NCBI GenBank assembly: GCA_964501905.1 | Contig: CAZCTW010000015.1 | Span: forward strand, 1-35,614 | Source of the DNA: B69-G16 sp964501905 | GTDB lineage: Archaea; Thermoproteota; Thermoprotei; Thermofilales; B69-G16 | Length of the DNA: 35,614 nt | Direction of reading: 5' to 3' | Position numbers and translations under genes: made by a program | Notes under the pieces: model-generated | Told to the model about the DNA's origin: nothing | The model's database searches: none | Seen by the model: only the letters and a program-made list of their open reading frames with translations | In this document: one piece after another, positions 7,892 through 15,694 of the stretch | Position numbering within the stretch: the first letter of the stretch is position 1 | Layout: each line of letters opens with the position of its first letter

Positions 7892-8920
7892 TTACAACAC
7901 CTCTATCTTAGGTTCTATCATTAACTCTCTAAACTTAAAGACTTTCCAGTAGACCACTGCGGCTATAAGCCCTATGGTTACTAAAACGCTGGATAGCGCC
8001 GCTCCGTAGCCGAACTCCATGTAGCCCGCGTATTGCTCGAAGGCTCTGTGATAAGAGTATAGAGCCCAGACTTCGGTGGTATAGAAGCCGGGTCCTCCGT
8101 TGGTTACCAGCAAGATATACTCGTAGGAAGTTAACAGGGATAGAGTTTGATATGCCGTGACGAAGAGTATCGGCCACTTAATTAACGGGAGTATTACGTG
8201 TCTTATAGTCTGCCATGTTGAAGCTCCATCCACCTTGGCAGCGTTTATGAAGTCGACAGGTATCGATTTTATGGCGGAAGTGAATATTATCATTCCGAAG
8301 GAAGCGCCGACAAAGCCGTTTACTAATACGATGATAACCCATGGCCACGGCACTATTTTAGCTCCGAATAGTTCTACGAAGGAGTAGCCTAGGAAGGATA
8401 TACCTTTGCCTTTAACTATTCCCAAGTTTACGAGAAGCCAGTTCCACAATCCGAAGGGATAGGGGGCGGTGGCCCACAGCCACATTACCGCGTATACTGT
8501 GGATGGTGTTATACGAGGCAGTAGCCATAGTGCTCTGAATACTGAGCCGATTTTTTCGTGGACGTGGGTGGTCAGAATGCTTAAAACCAGCGCCATTCCC
8601 ACGTTAAAACATGCTAGCGTAGTAAAGACGTAGAACAGCGTATTTAATAGTATTTTCCTAGACCACCTGTCGTTGAGCATTCTTATGTAGTTCTCTCCCC
8701 AGTTCCACTCCCACTTGAGCCCTACAACGTCCATGGACGTGAAGCTTATCAACACGGTCAGTATAACCGGCGCTAGGAAGAACATGGCGATGAGGAGCGT
8801 CGCTGGAGCCAAGAATATGTACAGGTAGTTAATCTTAACCCTCTTGCCTCTAATATTCAAATCAATCCCCCACTTCGACTTCTGATAAATAATATTACGA
8901 CGCATATTTATAAATGACAC
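7892..8920 (-). CDS. ABC sugar transporter permease, MalF-type
   Basis: A permease of up to 342 residues with about six membrane helices and the EAA loop INAAKVDGASTWQTIRHVIL. It pairs with the MalG-type protein encoded immediately downstream. A TATA-like TTTATAAATAT lies inside the 5' end of the longest frame (near 8905-8917). Translation may therefore begin at a TTG at 8860 (NIRGKRVKINYLY) rather than at GTG 8920 or ATG 8905. The shorter form would start just before the first helix (NYLYIFLAPATLLIAMFF), which is normal for the family. It is separated from the binding-protein gene by a gene-poor 0.6 kb stretch. Membrane location; imports the ligand delivered by the binding protein. Confidence 0.88.
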   Translation of the reverse strand: MSFINMRRNIIYQKSKWGIDLNIRGKRVKINYLYIFLAPATLLIAMFFLAPVILTVLISFTSMDVVGLKWEWNWGENYIRMLNDRWSRKILLNTLFYVFTTLACFNVGMALVLSILTTHVHEKIGSVFRALWLLPRITPSTVYAVMWLWATAPYPFGLWNWLLVNLGIVKGKGISFLGYSFVELFGAKIVPWPWVIIVLVNGFVGASFGMIIFTSAIKSIPVDFINAAKVDGASTWQTIRHVILPLIKWPILFVTAYQTLSLLTSYEYILLVTNGGPGFYTTEVWALYSYHRAFEQYAGYMEFGYGAALSSVLVTIGLIAAVVYWKVFKFRELMIEPKIEVL

Positions 8921-9022
8921 CTAGCAACACTACAAACTCCCAGCTATAACAAAGTGCTCTCTTAAATTAAATTACTTTAAACAAGTGAATATTTTTATCA
9001 CAATTAAAAAGATGCTCTAAAC

Positions 9023-9226
9023 TTAACTAACCTTAGCAGAAGTATTCACCCACTTGGTTGTAGGCGTTGAGTGAGTGTAGGCTAAAGACACGAAGAGGAG
9101 GAAAAGCGTAAAGCACGTCTCGAAGAATCTCAGAGTGCCCTTAAAGACTGCATACCGCTGGGTTAAGGAGGCTAGTGGGTCAGCGCGACTGCTTCTTCAT
9201 AACTCAGTGTTCAACGCCTTCCTCAT
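9023..9226 (-). pseudogene. Decayed ORF, origin unknown
   Basis: The frame opens with MRKALNTEL, meets a TGA at 9197-9199, and then continues for 57 codons (ADPLASLTQRYAVFKGTLRF, then FLLFVSLAYTHSTPTTKWVN). It ends at a TAA at 9023-9025. The second part reads like real protein, with a charged helix followed by a hydrophobic one, but has no start. A decayed transposase or other mobile gene is a guess from the surroundings, not a recognised match. It occupies the gap between the small secreted ORF and the permease operon. Confidence 0.3.
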
Positions 9227-9346
9227 CCCTATATGTAAAGAATGTGAAAAGCTTAAAAAATCACAGTTTGCGACCCATTTGATTCACAAATATGAAATTT
9301 TATAGAGATGTGCCTACGTCTCTTCCCTTCAGCTACCCATTATTCT

Positions 9347-9433
9347 TTAAAAATGGTCAGATAGCCACCGCTTCTTCATCCTTCTGTAGTGGTCGGGATT
9401 TTCTTCATCCCAGTATAGACTATAAGCCGTAGA
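9347..9433 (-). pseudogene. Short decayed coding remnant in the transporter gap
   Basis: Between an upstream TAA (9434-9436) and a TAA at 9347-9349, the frame encodes SLYWDEENPDHYRRMKKRWL plus flanking residues, without a start codon. The acidic-to-basic helical composition looks like the tail of a nucleic-acid-binding protein, but I do not recognise the family. Together with the remnant nearer the permease, it suggests that the 8921-9552 stretch is genomic debris. I found no complete gene or clear RNA gene in that stretch. Confidence 0.25.
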
Positions 9434-9552
9434 TTAAAAAGTTAGACCCACTACTAAATATGGGTTTAGCTTATATATCGTCGCGAGGCGTATTCGCTTA
9501 AAGATAGCCTTGTACGCCAACCGTACGCACGGTTAGGACCAATCCAAACCTT

Positions 9553-9738
9553 TCAATCACCAAAATACTCAACTAACGCCTCGCGAGGCTCAACGGTAGT
9601 ATAGCCTTCAGCGAGTAGTGGCAGTATGAAATTTTCTAACTCTTTTTCGATTTCGCTATCGGCTTTAACGTTTGGCGCTAAGTTTTGAAGTAGAGGCGCT
9701 AAGCTAAACAATAAAACCAACAATACAAGAATACGCAC
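9553..9738 (-). CDS. Small secreted protein, unknown function
   Basis: The 61-residue product starts at a GTG. It has a clear signal-like stretch, RILVLLVLLFSLAPLLQNLA, followed by a short acidic, helical tail (DSEIEKELENFILPLLAEGY, then EPREALVEYFGD). It has no lipobox cysteine. It lies 55 bases after the binding-protein stop, beyond a T-rich terminator-like tract. The tail ends abruptly next to coding remnants, so it could be the N-terminal fragment of a larger surface protein. Its base composition matches the 3' half of the binding-protein gene (plus strand rich in A and C). Translation is not certain. Confidence 0.4.
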   Translation of the reverse strand: MRILVLLVLLFSLAPLLQNLAPNVKADSEIEKELENFILPLLAEGYTTVEPREALVEYFGD

Positions 9739-9739
9739 A

Positions 9740-9793
9740 AATATTTAAAATAACAAATCTAACACAAAAACAAAGAGAAAGAAAAGAAAGATT
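9740..9793 (-). terminator. Pyrimidine-rich terminator after the binding-protein gene
   Basis: Read on the minus strand, the sequence just after the binding-protein stop is a long T-rich tract (CTTTCTTTTCTTTCTC followed by TTTGTTTTTG). Archaeal RNA polymerase stops at such T-runs without a hairpin. It would separate the highly expressed binding-protein transcript from the genes downstream. Confidence 0.5.
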
Positions 9794-11290
9794 TTACTCC
9801 TCGATAATAACCTCGTCGCCCAGCGTATCCTGAACCTCCGACAGGAAGACCTCAAACGCCTCCTCAGCGCTCGCCGCGCCGCTCTCAACAGCGCTCACAG
9901 CCCTGTAAATCATCTCGTTGTACAATCCATACTTCGGATGCAGCGGTATAAACGTCGTATACTTCAACATGTAAGCAACCTCAGCCAAGAACCTATCCTC
10001 AACATACTTCGTATTCGTAATCTGGCTGTTCAATATAGCCAAGTGAGCACTGTGCACAGCATGTAAAGAGTTAATCGTCGGGTCAGTCACCAACGTAATC
10101 AACAGGAACGCAACGTCCGGATTCTTGCAGGTCTTCGTAATCATGTAAACCAACGGGTGAGACAGCGTAACAGGCTTACCGCCCTTCTCACCCGCCGGGT
10201 GCAGCGCAAACCCAATATTCTCCCAGAAGTACTCCTCAGTTACACCATACTTCTTAATCCACTCAGCCTTATGCCAAGTACCACCGCTCGCAAACAAAGC
10301 CCTACCCTGAGTAAACCTCTCATGGAAAGCAGTCTTCCACTCACTACCAAACTGGTTCGGGTCTACGACACCCTCCTCCCTCATCCTCTCGAACAACTTC
10401 AAGAACTTCATCCAAGCACTCTTAGTAAACACCAACTTGCCACTCTCAGGATCCCATAGCCTACCGCCATAAGCCAAATAGAACTGCTGATAATCCCATC
10501 CGGGGGAGCAACGATGCACTAATCCGACTTCGACTAGTCCGGCGTCTACTGCTTGTTTGGCTAGGTCTACCATGTCGTCGATTGTGAATTCTCCTTTTTC
10601 TATTTTCTTGGGTAGTTCTTCTATTTCGTCGTCGGTCCATCCTAGTTGTTTAAGTATGTCTTTTCTGAAGTATAGTGGTCTGGCTTCGGTGTCTTGTGGT
10701 ATGGCCCATATTTTGCCTTTGTATTTGACGGCGTCCCATAGGGTTGGTATTATGTCGAAGTATACGACGTCCCAGTATTCTTGTACGTAGGTGTCTAGGG
10801 GTATTATGTAGCCGGCTTCGGCGTGGGTGGCTACGTCTTCATGTCCGGTGCAGTAGATGTCTGGTCCTTTGCCAGCTTCCATTGCCATTAAGAATCGTTT
10901 CTTATAGTCGCCCCAGCTCTGGGTCCAGAAGTCTCCTTCTATTTTGACTCTGATTGGGGAGCCTAGGTCTTCTAGCATTTTGTTTAGTTTTTCAGCGGCT
11001 ACTTTAAAGGCTTCGAATCTGTATACTGATGGCTCGTCTGGTCCTATTGCCCATACGGTTATTGTTATTTCTGTTGGTCCGGCGGCTCCTGTTGCGGCTT
11101 CTAGCTGCTTTGATAGTTGTTCTACTTTCTTTTTGAGTTCTTCGTTTTCGGCTAGTAGTTTATTGTATTCCTCTTGGGATACTACTCCTGTTGGTGTCGG
11201 TTTTAGGAAGTAGCCGATTACCGCTCCGATTATAATACCGACGATGAGGAAGACTATTGCCATTGTAGAAATTTGTCCCCTTCTTCTCAT
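9794..11290 (-). CDS. ABC transporter extracellular solute-binding protein with pilin-like signal and coiled coil
   Basis: A 498-residue family-1 type carbohydrate-binding protein. The N-terminus, MRRRGQISTMAIVFLIVGII, has a basic stretch, a Gly-Gln junction and a long hydrophobic helix. This resembles archaeal class III (prepilin-peptidase) signals, as known for Sulfolobus sugar-binding proteins. Residues ~38-68 (QEEYNKLLAENEELKKKVEQ) form a coiled coil, then a short linker leads to the binding domain (VWAIGPDEP, KGPDIYCTGHEDV, TEARPLYFRKDIL, HPLVYMITKTCKNPDVA). It has its own promoter. Codon-ending bases change sharply near 10500: the 5' half favours A/C-ending codons and the 3' half T/G-ending ones. 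Ligand unknown; the context suggests a cyclitol or pentose-type sugar. Confidence 0.88.
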   Translation of the reverse strand: MRRRGQISTMAIVFLIVGIIIGAVIGYFLKPTPTGVVSQEEYNKLLAENEELKKKVEQLSKQLEAATGAAGPTEITITVWAIGPDEPSVYRFEAFKVAAEKLNKMLEDLGSPIRVKIEGDFWTQSWGDYKKRFLMAMEAGKGPDIYCTGHEDVATHAEAGYIIPLDTYVQEYWDVVYFDIIPTLWDAVKYKGKIWAIPQDTEARPLYFRKDILKQLGWTDDEIEELPKKIEKGEFTIDDMVDLAKQAVDAGLVEVGLVHRCSPGWDYQQFYLAYGGRLWDPESGKLVFTKSAWMKFLKLFERMREEGVVDPNQFGSEWKTAFHERFTQGRALFASGGTWHKAEWIKKYGVTEEYFWENIGFALHPAGEKGGKPVTLSHPLVYMITKTCKNPDVAFLLITLVTDPTINSLHAVHSAHLAILNSQITNTKYVEDRFLAEVAYMLKYTTFIPLHPKYGLYNEMIYRAVSAVESGAASAEEAFEVFLSEVQDTLGDEVIIEE

Positions 11291-11340
11291 ATAGGGGTCA
11301 CCAAGTAGTATATGGTTTGGGAGCGTATTTATATTTTTCT
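11291..11340 (-). promoter_or_regulatory. Promoter of the solute-binding-protein gene
   Basis: On the minus strand AAAAATATAAATACG forms a strong archaeal TATA box centred near 11331. Expected initiation is near 11306, about 15 bases before the ATG, and the leader holds TTGGTGACC, a Shine-Dalgarno match. A separate promoter fits the need for excess binding protein over permease. The remaining spacer to the ATPase gene (11341-11462) holds a T6 run just after the ATPase stop, a possible terminator, and nothing else that I recognise. Confidence 0.6.
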
Positions 11341-11462
11341 TGATAGACTTTAAATATTAAGATTTTATTGATGGTTTTTATTTTATGCTGTGCGGGGTTT
11401 AATTTGTGTACGGGATGCTCTGGTGCACGGTTTGAGAATTCGAGTGGAAAAAACTTAGTTTA

Positions 11463-12548
11463 TTAGATGTAGGCTTTTTCGGTTTTTCTGTCGAATATGT
11501 GGGCTTTTGCTATGTCGAATGTTATTTTTACTTTTTCTCCTATGTTGAATTGTGTGCCTGCTGGTACTAGGGCTCTGGTTAGTACTCCTTCTCCCAGGTT
11601 TAGGTGGACTATCAAGTCTCTTCCTAGGGGTTCGACGACGTATACTTCTGCTGGGTATTGTCCGTCTGGTCTTATCTGTATGTCTTCTGGCCTTATTCCA
11701 AAAATTACTTCTTGTTTGGCTCCCGCTTCTTTGAGTACGGCGGCTATGTCGGGTGGTAGTAGTAATTTTAGTGGTCCTATGTCTATCATCATTTTGTCGT
11801 CTTCTTCTATTAGGCTGCCGTCCAGGAAGTTCATAGGCGGGCTTCCTATGAAGCCTGCTACGAACACATTTGAGGGCTTGTTGTATAGTTCGTCGGGGGT
11901 GCCGTATTGTTGTAATCTTCCTTGGTTTAGTACAGCTATTCTATCTGCCATAGTCATTGCTTCTACCTGGTCGTGGGTTACGTATATGGTAGTTATTCCG
12001 AGTTCTTTCTGCATTCTCTTCAATTCAGCTCTCATCATGATTCTGAGTTTTGCGTCTAGGTTGCTTAGGGGCTCGTCCATTAAGAATATCTGTGGTTCTT
12101 TGGCTAGGGCTCTGGCCAAGGCTACTCTTTGCTGCTGCCCGCCGCTTAACTGACTGGGTTTTCTGTCTAGTAATTCGGCGATTCTTAAGAATTCTGCTAC
12201 TTCTTTCACTTTTTTCTCTATTTCCTGTCTTGGTACTTTCTTGAGTTTGAGGGGGAAAGCTATATTGTCGAATACTGTCATATGGGGGTAGAGGGCATAG
12301 CTTTGGAAGACCATTCCTACGTTTCTGTCTTTGGGCGGTACTTCGTTTACTATTTCGTCTCCGAAGTATATGTAGCCGCTTGTGGGTTTGTATATTCCGG
12401 CTATCATTAAGAGTGTGGTTGTTTTGCCGCAGCCGCTCGGGCCGAGTAGAGCTACGAATTCTTTGTCTTTTATGTGTAGATTTAGATGGTCTACGGCTTT
12501 TACGGGTCCGAAGTATTTACATAAGTCTACAAGTTTTACTTCGACCAT
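11463..12548 (-). CDS. Carbohydrate ABC transporter ATPase, MalK/UgpC type
   Basis: A 361-residue nucleotide-binding subunit. It has Walker A GPSGCGKTT (~36-44), Q-loop MVFQSYALYPHM, signature LSGGQQQRVALARAL, Walker B IFLMDEPLSNLDAKLR and H-loop YVTHDQ. The C-terminal ~120 residues form the OB/TOBE regulatory extension of MalK-type proteins (VFGIRPEDI, YVVEPLGRD). This cytoplasmic dimer powers the permease pair. It is first in the minus-strand transporter cluster and divergent from the FGGY kinase. The ATG is preceded by GAAGGTGTG. The MalK-type tail is shared by CUT1 systems for many di- and oligosaccharides, glycerol-3-phosphate and other polyols, so it does not identify the substrate. Confidence 0.95.
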   Translation of the reverse strand: MVEVKLVDLCKYFGPVKAVDHLNLHIKDKEFVALLGPSGCGKTTTLLMIAGIYKPTSGYIYFGDEIVNEVPPKDRNVGMVFQSYALYPHMTVFDNIAFPLKLKKVPRQEIEKKVKEVAEFLRIAELLDRKPSQLSGGQQQRVALARALAKEPQIFLMDEPLSNLDAKLRIMMRAELKRMQKELGITTIYVTHDQVEAMTMADRIAVLNQGRLQQYGTPDELYNKPSNVFVAGFIGSPPMNFLDGSLIEEDDKMMIDIGPLKLLLPPDIAAVLKEAGAKQEVIFGIRPEDIQIRPDGQYPAEVYVVEPLGRDLIVHLNLGEGVLTRALVPAGTQFNIGEKVKITFDIAKAHIFDRKTEKAYI

Positions 12549-12668
12549 CTTTCACACCTTCCTCTGATAGAATAAGTTAACGCCTGATATAAATATTTCA
12601 AGTTGTCGATATAACTGTAAAGAGTTAGAAATAAAAGTGTTTTCTCCGCAACCCTATGCGTGGTGTAA
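12549..12668. promoter_or_regulatory. Divergent promoters, ABC ATPase / FGGY kinase
   Basis: The 120-base spacer holds two TATA-like elements. On the minus strand AAATATTTATATCAGG (12585-12600) lies about 44 bases before the ATPase ATG, leaving an ~18-base leader with AAGGTGTG. On the plus strand GAAATAAAAG (12629-12638) lies about 35 bases before the kinase ATG, leaving a ~9-base leader with GGTG. A shared regulator would be economical, but no clear palindromic operator was seen. Confidence 0.55.
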
Positions 12669-14273
12669 ATGGGCGAAATGGAGTATTTAATGGGTATAGA
12701 CTTGGGCACTACGACTTGTAAAGTCGCCATATTCTCGACTGACGGAGAACTAGTTGCTATGTCGGGTAAGGAGTATCCTACCTACTATCCTAGGCCGGGT
12801 TGGGCCGAGCAGGATGCCCGGGATTGGTGGAGTGTTACCGTCGAGACCATTAGAGATGTATTGAAGAAGTCTAGGATAGACCCAGCAGGCATTCAAGGCA
12901 TATCAGTGAGTAGCCATAGGGAAGCCGTGGCGCTGCTTGACGAGAACGACCAGCTTTTAGATCGGGTGATTATATGGCTTGATAAGCGAAGTCTTCCCCA
13001 GACGCATTGGATTGAGGAGAACTTTGATCTTTGGGAGATTTACCGAAGGACTGGGCTTCGAGTCGACCCGACGTTCACTGCTACTAAGCTTTTATGGATA
13101 AAAGAGAATAAGCCGGAAATATTGAAGAAAACCAGGGTAGCTCTTCAGCCGAAGGACTTCTTGATTTTCAAGTTAACCGGCGAGAAAGTTACGGATTATA
13201 CGGTGGCTTCTAGAACTCTACTGTTTGACATCGAGAAGAGGGAGTGGGCTTACGATTTGTTCGAGGATTTCGGATTGCCCCCAGATATATTCCCGGAGGT
13301 TAAGTACTCGGACGAAGTTGTAGGCTTTGTAAACGCAGAGGCGGCTGCGGAGACAGGGCTTAAAGAGGGTACTCCGGTCGCAGGCGGAGGAGGGGATAGA
13401 CAGTGTGAAATTTTGGGCTCGGGGGTTACTTCCTCGAGCAAAGTGGAGGAGTCTACTGGTACCGGCTCTACCACCGCTACTGTTTTGGACGAGCTGGTGT
13501 TCGACAAAGAGATGAGGGTGGTGTATACCTGCCACGCCCTTAAGGGTATGTGGAGTTTAGAAGTGGGCATAGCCACGGCGGGGGCTATACTGCGCTGGTT
13601 CCGGGATCAGTTTGCGACAGGGGAGAAGTTCTTGGCGCAAATGACCAAGAGGAGGGCGTACGAGTACTTAGATATGGAGGCGGAGTACGTGCCTCCGGGC
13701 TCTAACGGATTGATAGTAATTCCCTTCTTTGCCGGGGCTAGGGCGCCTAGGTGGAAGCCTTACGCTAAGGGGCTTATCTTCGGCTTGACGGTTTACCATA
13801 CGAGGGCTCATGTTTTTAGGGCGTTGATGGAGGGGATAGCCTACGAGATTAGGAAGGTTTTGGAGGTTTTGGAGGAGTTAGGGGTTAAAACGGAGGAGGT
13901 TAGGGTGTTGGGCGGAGGCGGCAAGACTCCGGCGTGGGCTAGGATAAAGGCTAACGTTACGGGGAGGAGGGTTATAATACCGGAGATTCTAGACGCGGCA
14001 GTGGTGGGAGACGCTATTCTAGCGGGTTTGAGCGTTGGGGTTTATGAAAACGTGGAGAAGGCTGTGGATAAACTGGTTAAGGTTAGGGCTGTGATAGAGC
14101 CGGATTGGGAAGTGCATAAAATCTATAATAGGTATTATAGGCTTTATGAGGCCTTGATTAAAGCTGTGGAGCCGTTCTATAGAGAGATAACGGAGATTTC
14201 GGAGTATCCGAGGGCAGAGGTTCCATGGGACATCAATAGGCTTATACATTTACTGTATAAGCTGGAGGCTTAG
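12669..14273 (+). CDS. FGGY-family carbohydrate kinase (xylulokinase-like)
   Basis: A 534-residue FGGY kinase. The N-terminal phosphate motif is GIDLGTTTCKVAIF (9-22), followed by PRPGWAEQD (~43-51). The mid-region has VIIWLDKR, with the likely catalytic Asp. The ATP-side motifs are STGTGSTTATV and GLIVIPFFAGARAPRWKPYA, and the C-terminal signature is VRVLGGGGKTPAW. Family members phosphorylate xylulose, ribulose, glycerol, gluconate, erythritol and AI-2. The sequence is xylulokinase-like, but specificity cannot be assigned. It is the first plus-strand gene opposite the transporter, with a strong TATA box. It leads a group with a TIM-barrel isomerase, a cyclophilin-like protein and a DhnA-type aldolase, so its product is probably isomerised and cleaved. 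Confidence 0.85.
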   Translation: MGEMEYLMGIDLGTTTCKVAIFSTDGELVAMSGKEYPTYYPRPGWAEQDARDWWSVTVETIRDVLKKSRIDPAGIQGISVSSHREAVALLDENDQLLDRVIIWLDKRSLPQTHWIEENFDLWEIYRRTGLRVDPTFTATKLLWIKENKPEILKKTRVALQPKDFLIFKLTGEKVTDYTVASRTLLFDIEKREWAYDLFEDFGLPPDIFPEVKYSDEVVGFVNAEAAAETGLKEGTPVAGGGGDRQCEILGSGVTSSSKVEESTGTGSTTATVLDELVFDKEMRVVYTCHALKGMWSLEVGIATAGAILRWFRDQFATGEKFLAQMTKRRAYEYLDMEAEYVPPGSNGLIVIPFFAGARAPRWKPYAKGLIFGLTVYHTRAHVFRALMEGIAYEIRKVLEVLEELGVKTEEVRVLGGGGKTPAWARIKANVTGRRVIIPEILDAAVVGDAILAGLSVGVYENVEKAVDKLVKVRAVIEPDWEVHKIYNRYYRLYEALIKAVEPFYREITEISEYPRAEVPWDINRLIHLLYKLEA

Positions 14274-14385
14274 AGCTCTCCTTTTCTTTTATTACACTAA
14301 AAGTTCAGAAGAAACAAACTAAGCAGCTATTACGATAGACGACAAAGTTTTAAGTCTCTTTTTAAGCTTAGAGAGTGGTGTTGGT

Positions 14386-15309
14386 ATGTTTTCGGTATAC
14401 GTGAAAAAGGATGGGGTTGAGGGATTCTATAAGTTTCCCTGGAAGGTAAGCATAGTAGCATTCATGGCTAACCCGGCTACTCTTAAAGGCAAAGAGGTTA
14501 AGGAGACTTTCGAGTTTTTAACGAGTGACCCCTTCTTCGACGTAATAGAGATACATCCGTTGCCGGATGAGCTGTGGAGCGTCGTAGACTCGATAGTTAA
14601 GAAGACTGGAGTAGAGGTTGCCTACGGCGCTCAGCCTCTCGTTTTAATGGAGAAGAAGAACCCCAGTTCTCTAAACGAGGAGGAGCGGAGGAAAGCAGTT
14701 GAAGCTATTAAGAAAGTAGTGGATTTGGCGGCGGAGAGAGGCATTAAAAAAGTGGCTTTCTGCAGTGGACCAGATCCGGGGCCAGAGAAACGCGAGGAAG
14801 CTACTCAAGCCCTTATAGCTAGCTTGAGGGAGATTACGGGTTACGCCGCGGAGAAGGGAGTGCATATAATCTTGGAGACTTTCGACAGAGAATGGGACAA
14901 AAAACAGTTGTTAGGTCCTATAGGGGAAGCCGTCGAAGTCGCTAAAGCCGTGAGAGAGGAATACGATAACTTCGGGTTGATGTGGGATTTAAGCCACGGT
15001 CCTATGTTGAAGGAGAAGCCACGCGACTTATATGTGGCGAAAGACTACCTAGCCCACATCCACATAGGGTGCACTAAGGAGACCGCCGAAGGCTTAAAGG
15101 ATTGGCATCCCGGCTTCTACAGGCCTGGAGCCTTGAACGGCATCGAAGAAGTTAAGGAGCTTATAGCGTTCTTAGCCGATATAGGGTATGAAGGAGCTGT
15201 AGGATTTGAGGTTAAGCCTGAGGAGGGACAGTACTGGCCTGAAGTAGTTCAAGCGGCTAAAGGCGTGCTCTACACGGCTTATGCTAAATATCTGCTTGAG
15301 AGGGAGTAG
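14386..15309 (+). CDS. TIM-barrel sugar (phosphate) isomerase/epimerase
   Basis: A 307-residue AP-endonuclease-2-fold protein. Probable metal ligands are E164 (ILETFDREWD), D201 and H204 (MWDLSHGP), H225 and H227 (LAHIHIG) and E275 (VGFEVKPEE). Family members isomerise or epimerise ketoses and oxo-acids. It is not close to the IolO-like protein in the window, differing in length and loop motifs (CSGPDPGPEK), so it probably has another substrate. It follows the FGGY kinase by 112 bases, with a TATA-like TTTTTAAGC shortly upstream. The next gene starts one base after its stop. Dehydratases and decarboxylases of this fold are alternatives. Confidence 0.75.
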   Translation: MFSVYVKKDGVEGFYKFPWKVSIVAFMANPATLKGKEVKETFEFLTSDPFFDVIEIHPLPDELWSVVDSIVKKTGVEVAYGAQPLVLMEKKNPSSLNEEERRKAVEAIKKVVDLAAERGIKKVAFCSGPDPGPEKREEATQALIASLREITGYAAEKGVHIILETFDREWDKKQLLGPIGEAVEVAKAVREEYDNFGLMWDLSHGPMLKEKPRDLYVAKDYLAHIHIGCTKETAEGLKDWHPGFYRPGALNGIEEVKELIAFLADIGYEGAVGFEVKPEEGQYWPEVVQAAKGVLYTAYAKYLLERE

Positions 15310-15310
15310 C

Positions 15311-15694
15311 TTGGCGAAGATAAAGATAATATTCGAGAGTATAGGAGAGGTGAAGGTTGAGCTAGTCGATAAAAATCCTAAGACTAGAGATGCTATACTC
15401 GCGGCTTTGCCGATCGAGAGCTACGTGAACACGTGGGGTGACGAAATATACTTCTCTACCCCAGTTAAGCTAGGCGAGGAAAACTCCCAGGAGGTAGTAG
15501 AGAAAGGTGATGTCGCCTATTGGCCTCCTGGCAGGAGTATCTGCCTCTTCTTCGGCCCTACGCCTGTGAGCCGCACGCCTGATGAAATAAGGCCGGCTAG
15601 CCCCGTAAACGTCTTCGGCAGGATCATAGGGGATTTAGAGAAGCTAAAGAGGGTTAGAGACGGAGAGAAGGTTAGAGTTGAGAAGGTAGTCTAG
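15311..15694 (+). CDS. Cyclophilin-like protein (TM1367 / Cyclophil_like family)
   Basis: A 127-residue beta-barrel protein with the family blocks AALPIESYVNTWGDEIYF, GDVAYWPPGRSICLFFGPTP and EIRPASPVNVFGRI. The family has a cyclophilin-like fold of unknown biochemical role and is often found near sugar-catabolic genes. A start at 15281 would overlap the upstream isomerase by 29 bases. The TTG at 15311 gives LAKIKIIFES, matching the usual start of the fold, and I prefer it. The stop is directly followed by the aldolase ATG. The tight packing suggests that it works with the kinase/isomerase/aldolase set. It could be a sugar isomerase or binding helper; the function is not known. Confidence 0.8.
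   Translation: MAKIKIIFESIGEVKVELVDKNPKTRDAILAALPIESYVNTWGDEIYFSTPVKLGEENSQEVVEKGDVAYWPPGRSICLFFGPTPVSRTPDEIRPASPVNVFGRIIGDLEKLKRVRDGEKVRVEKVV

Noticed and set aside
10157..10947. Several open frames antisense to the binding-protein gene.
   Set aside because: They mirror the coding strand's codon bias, have low-complexity composition and no family features.
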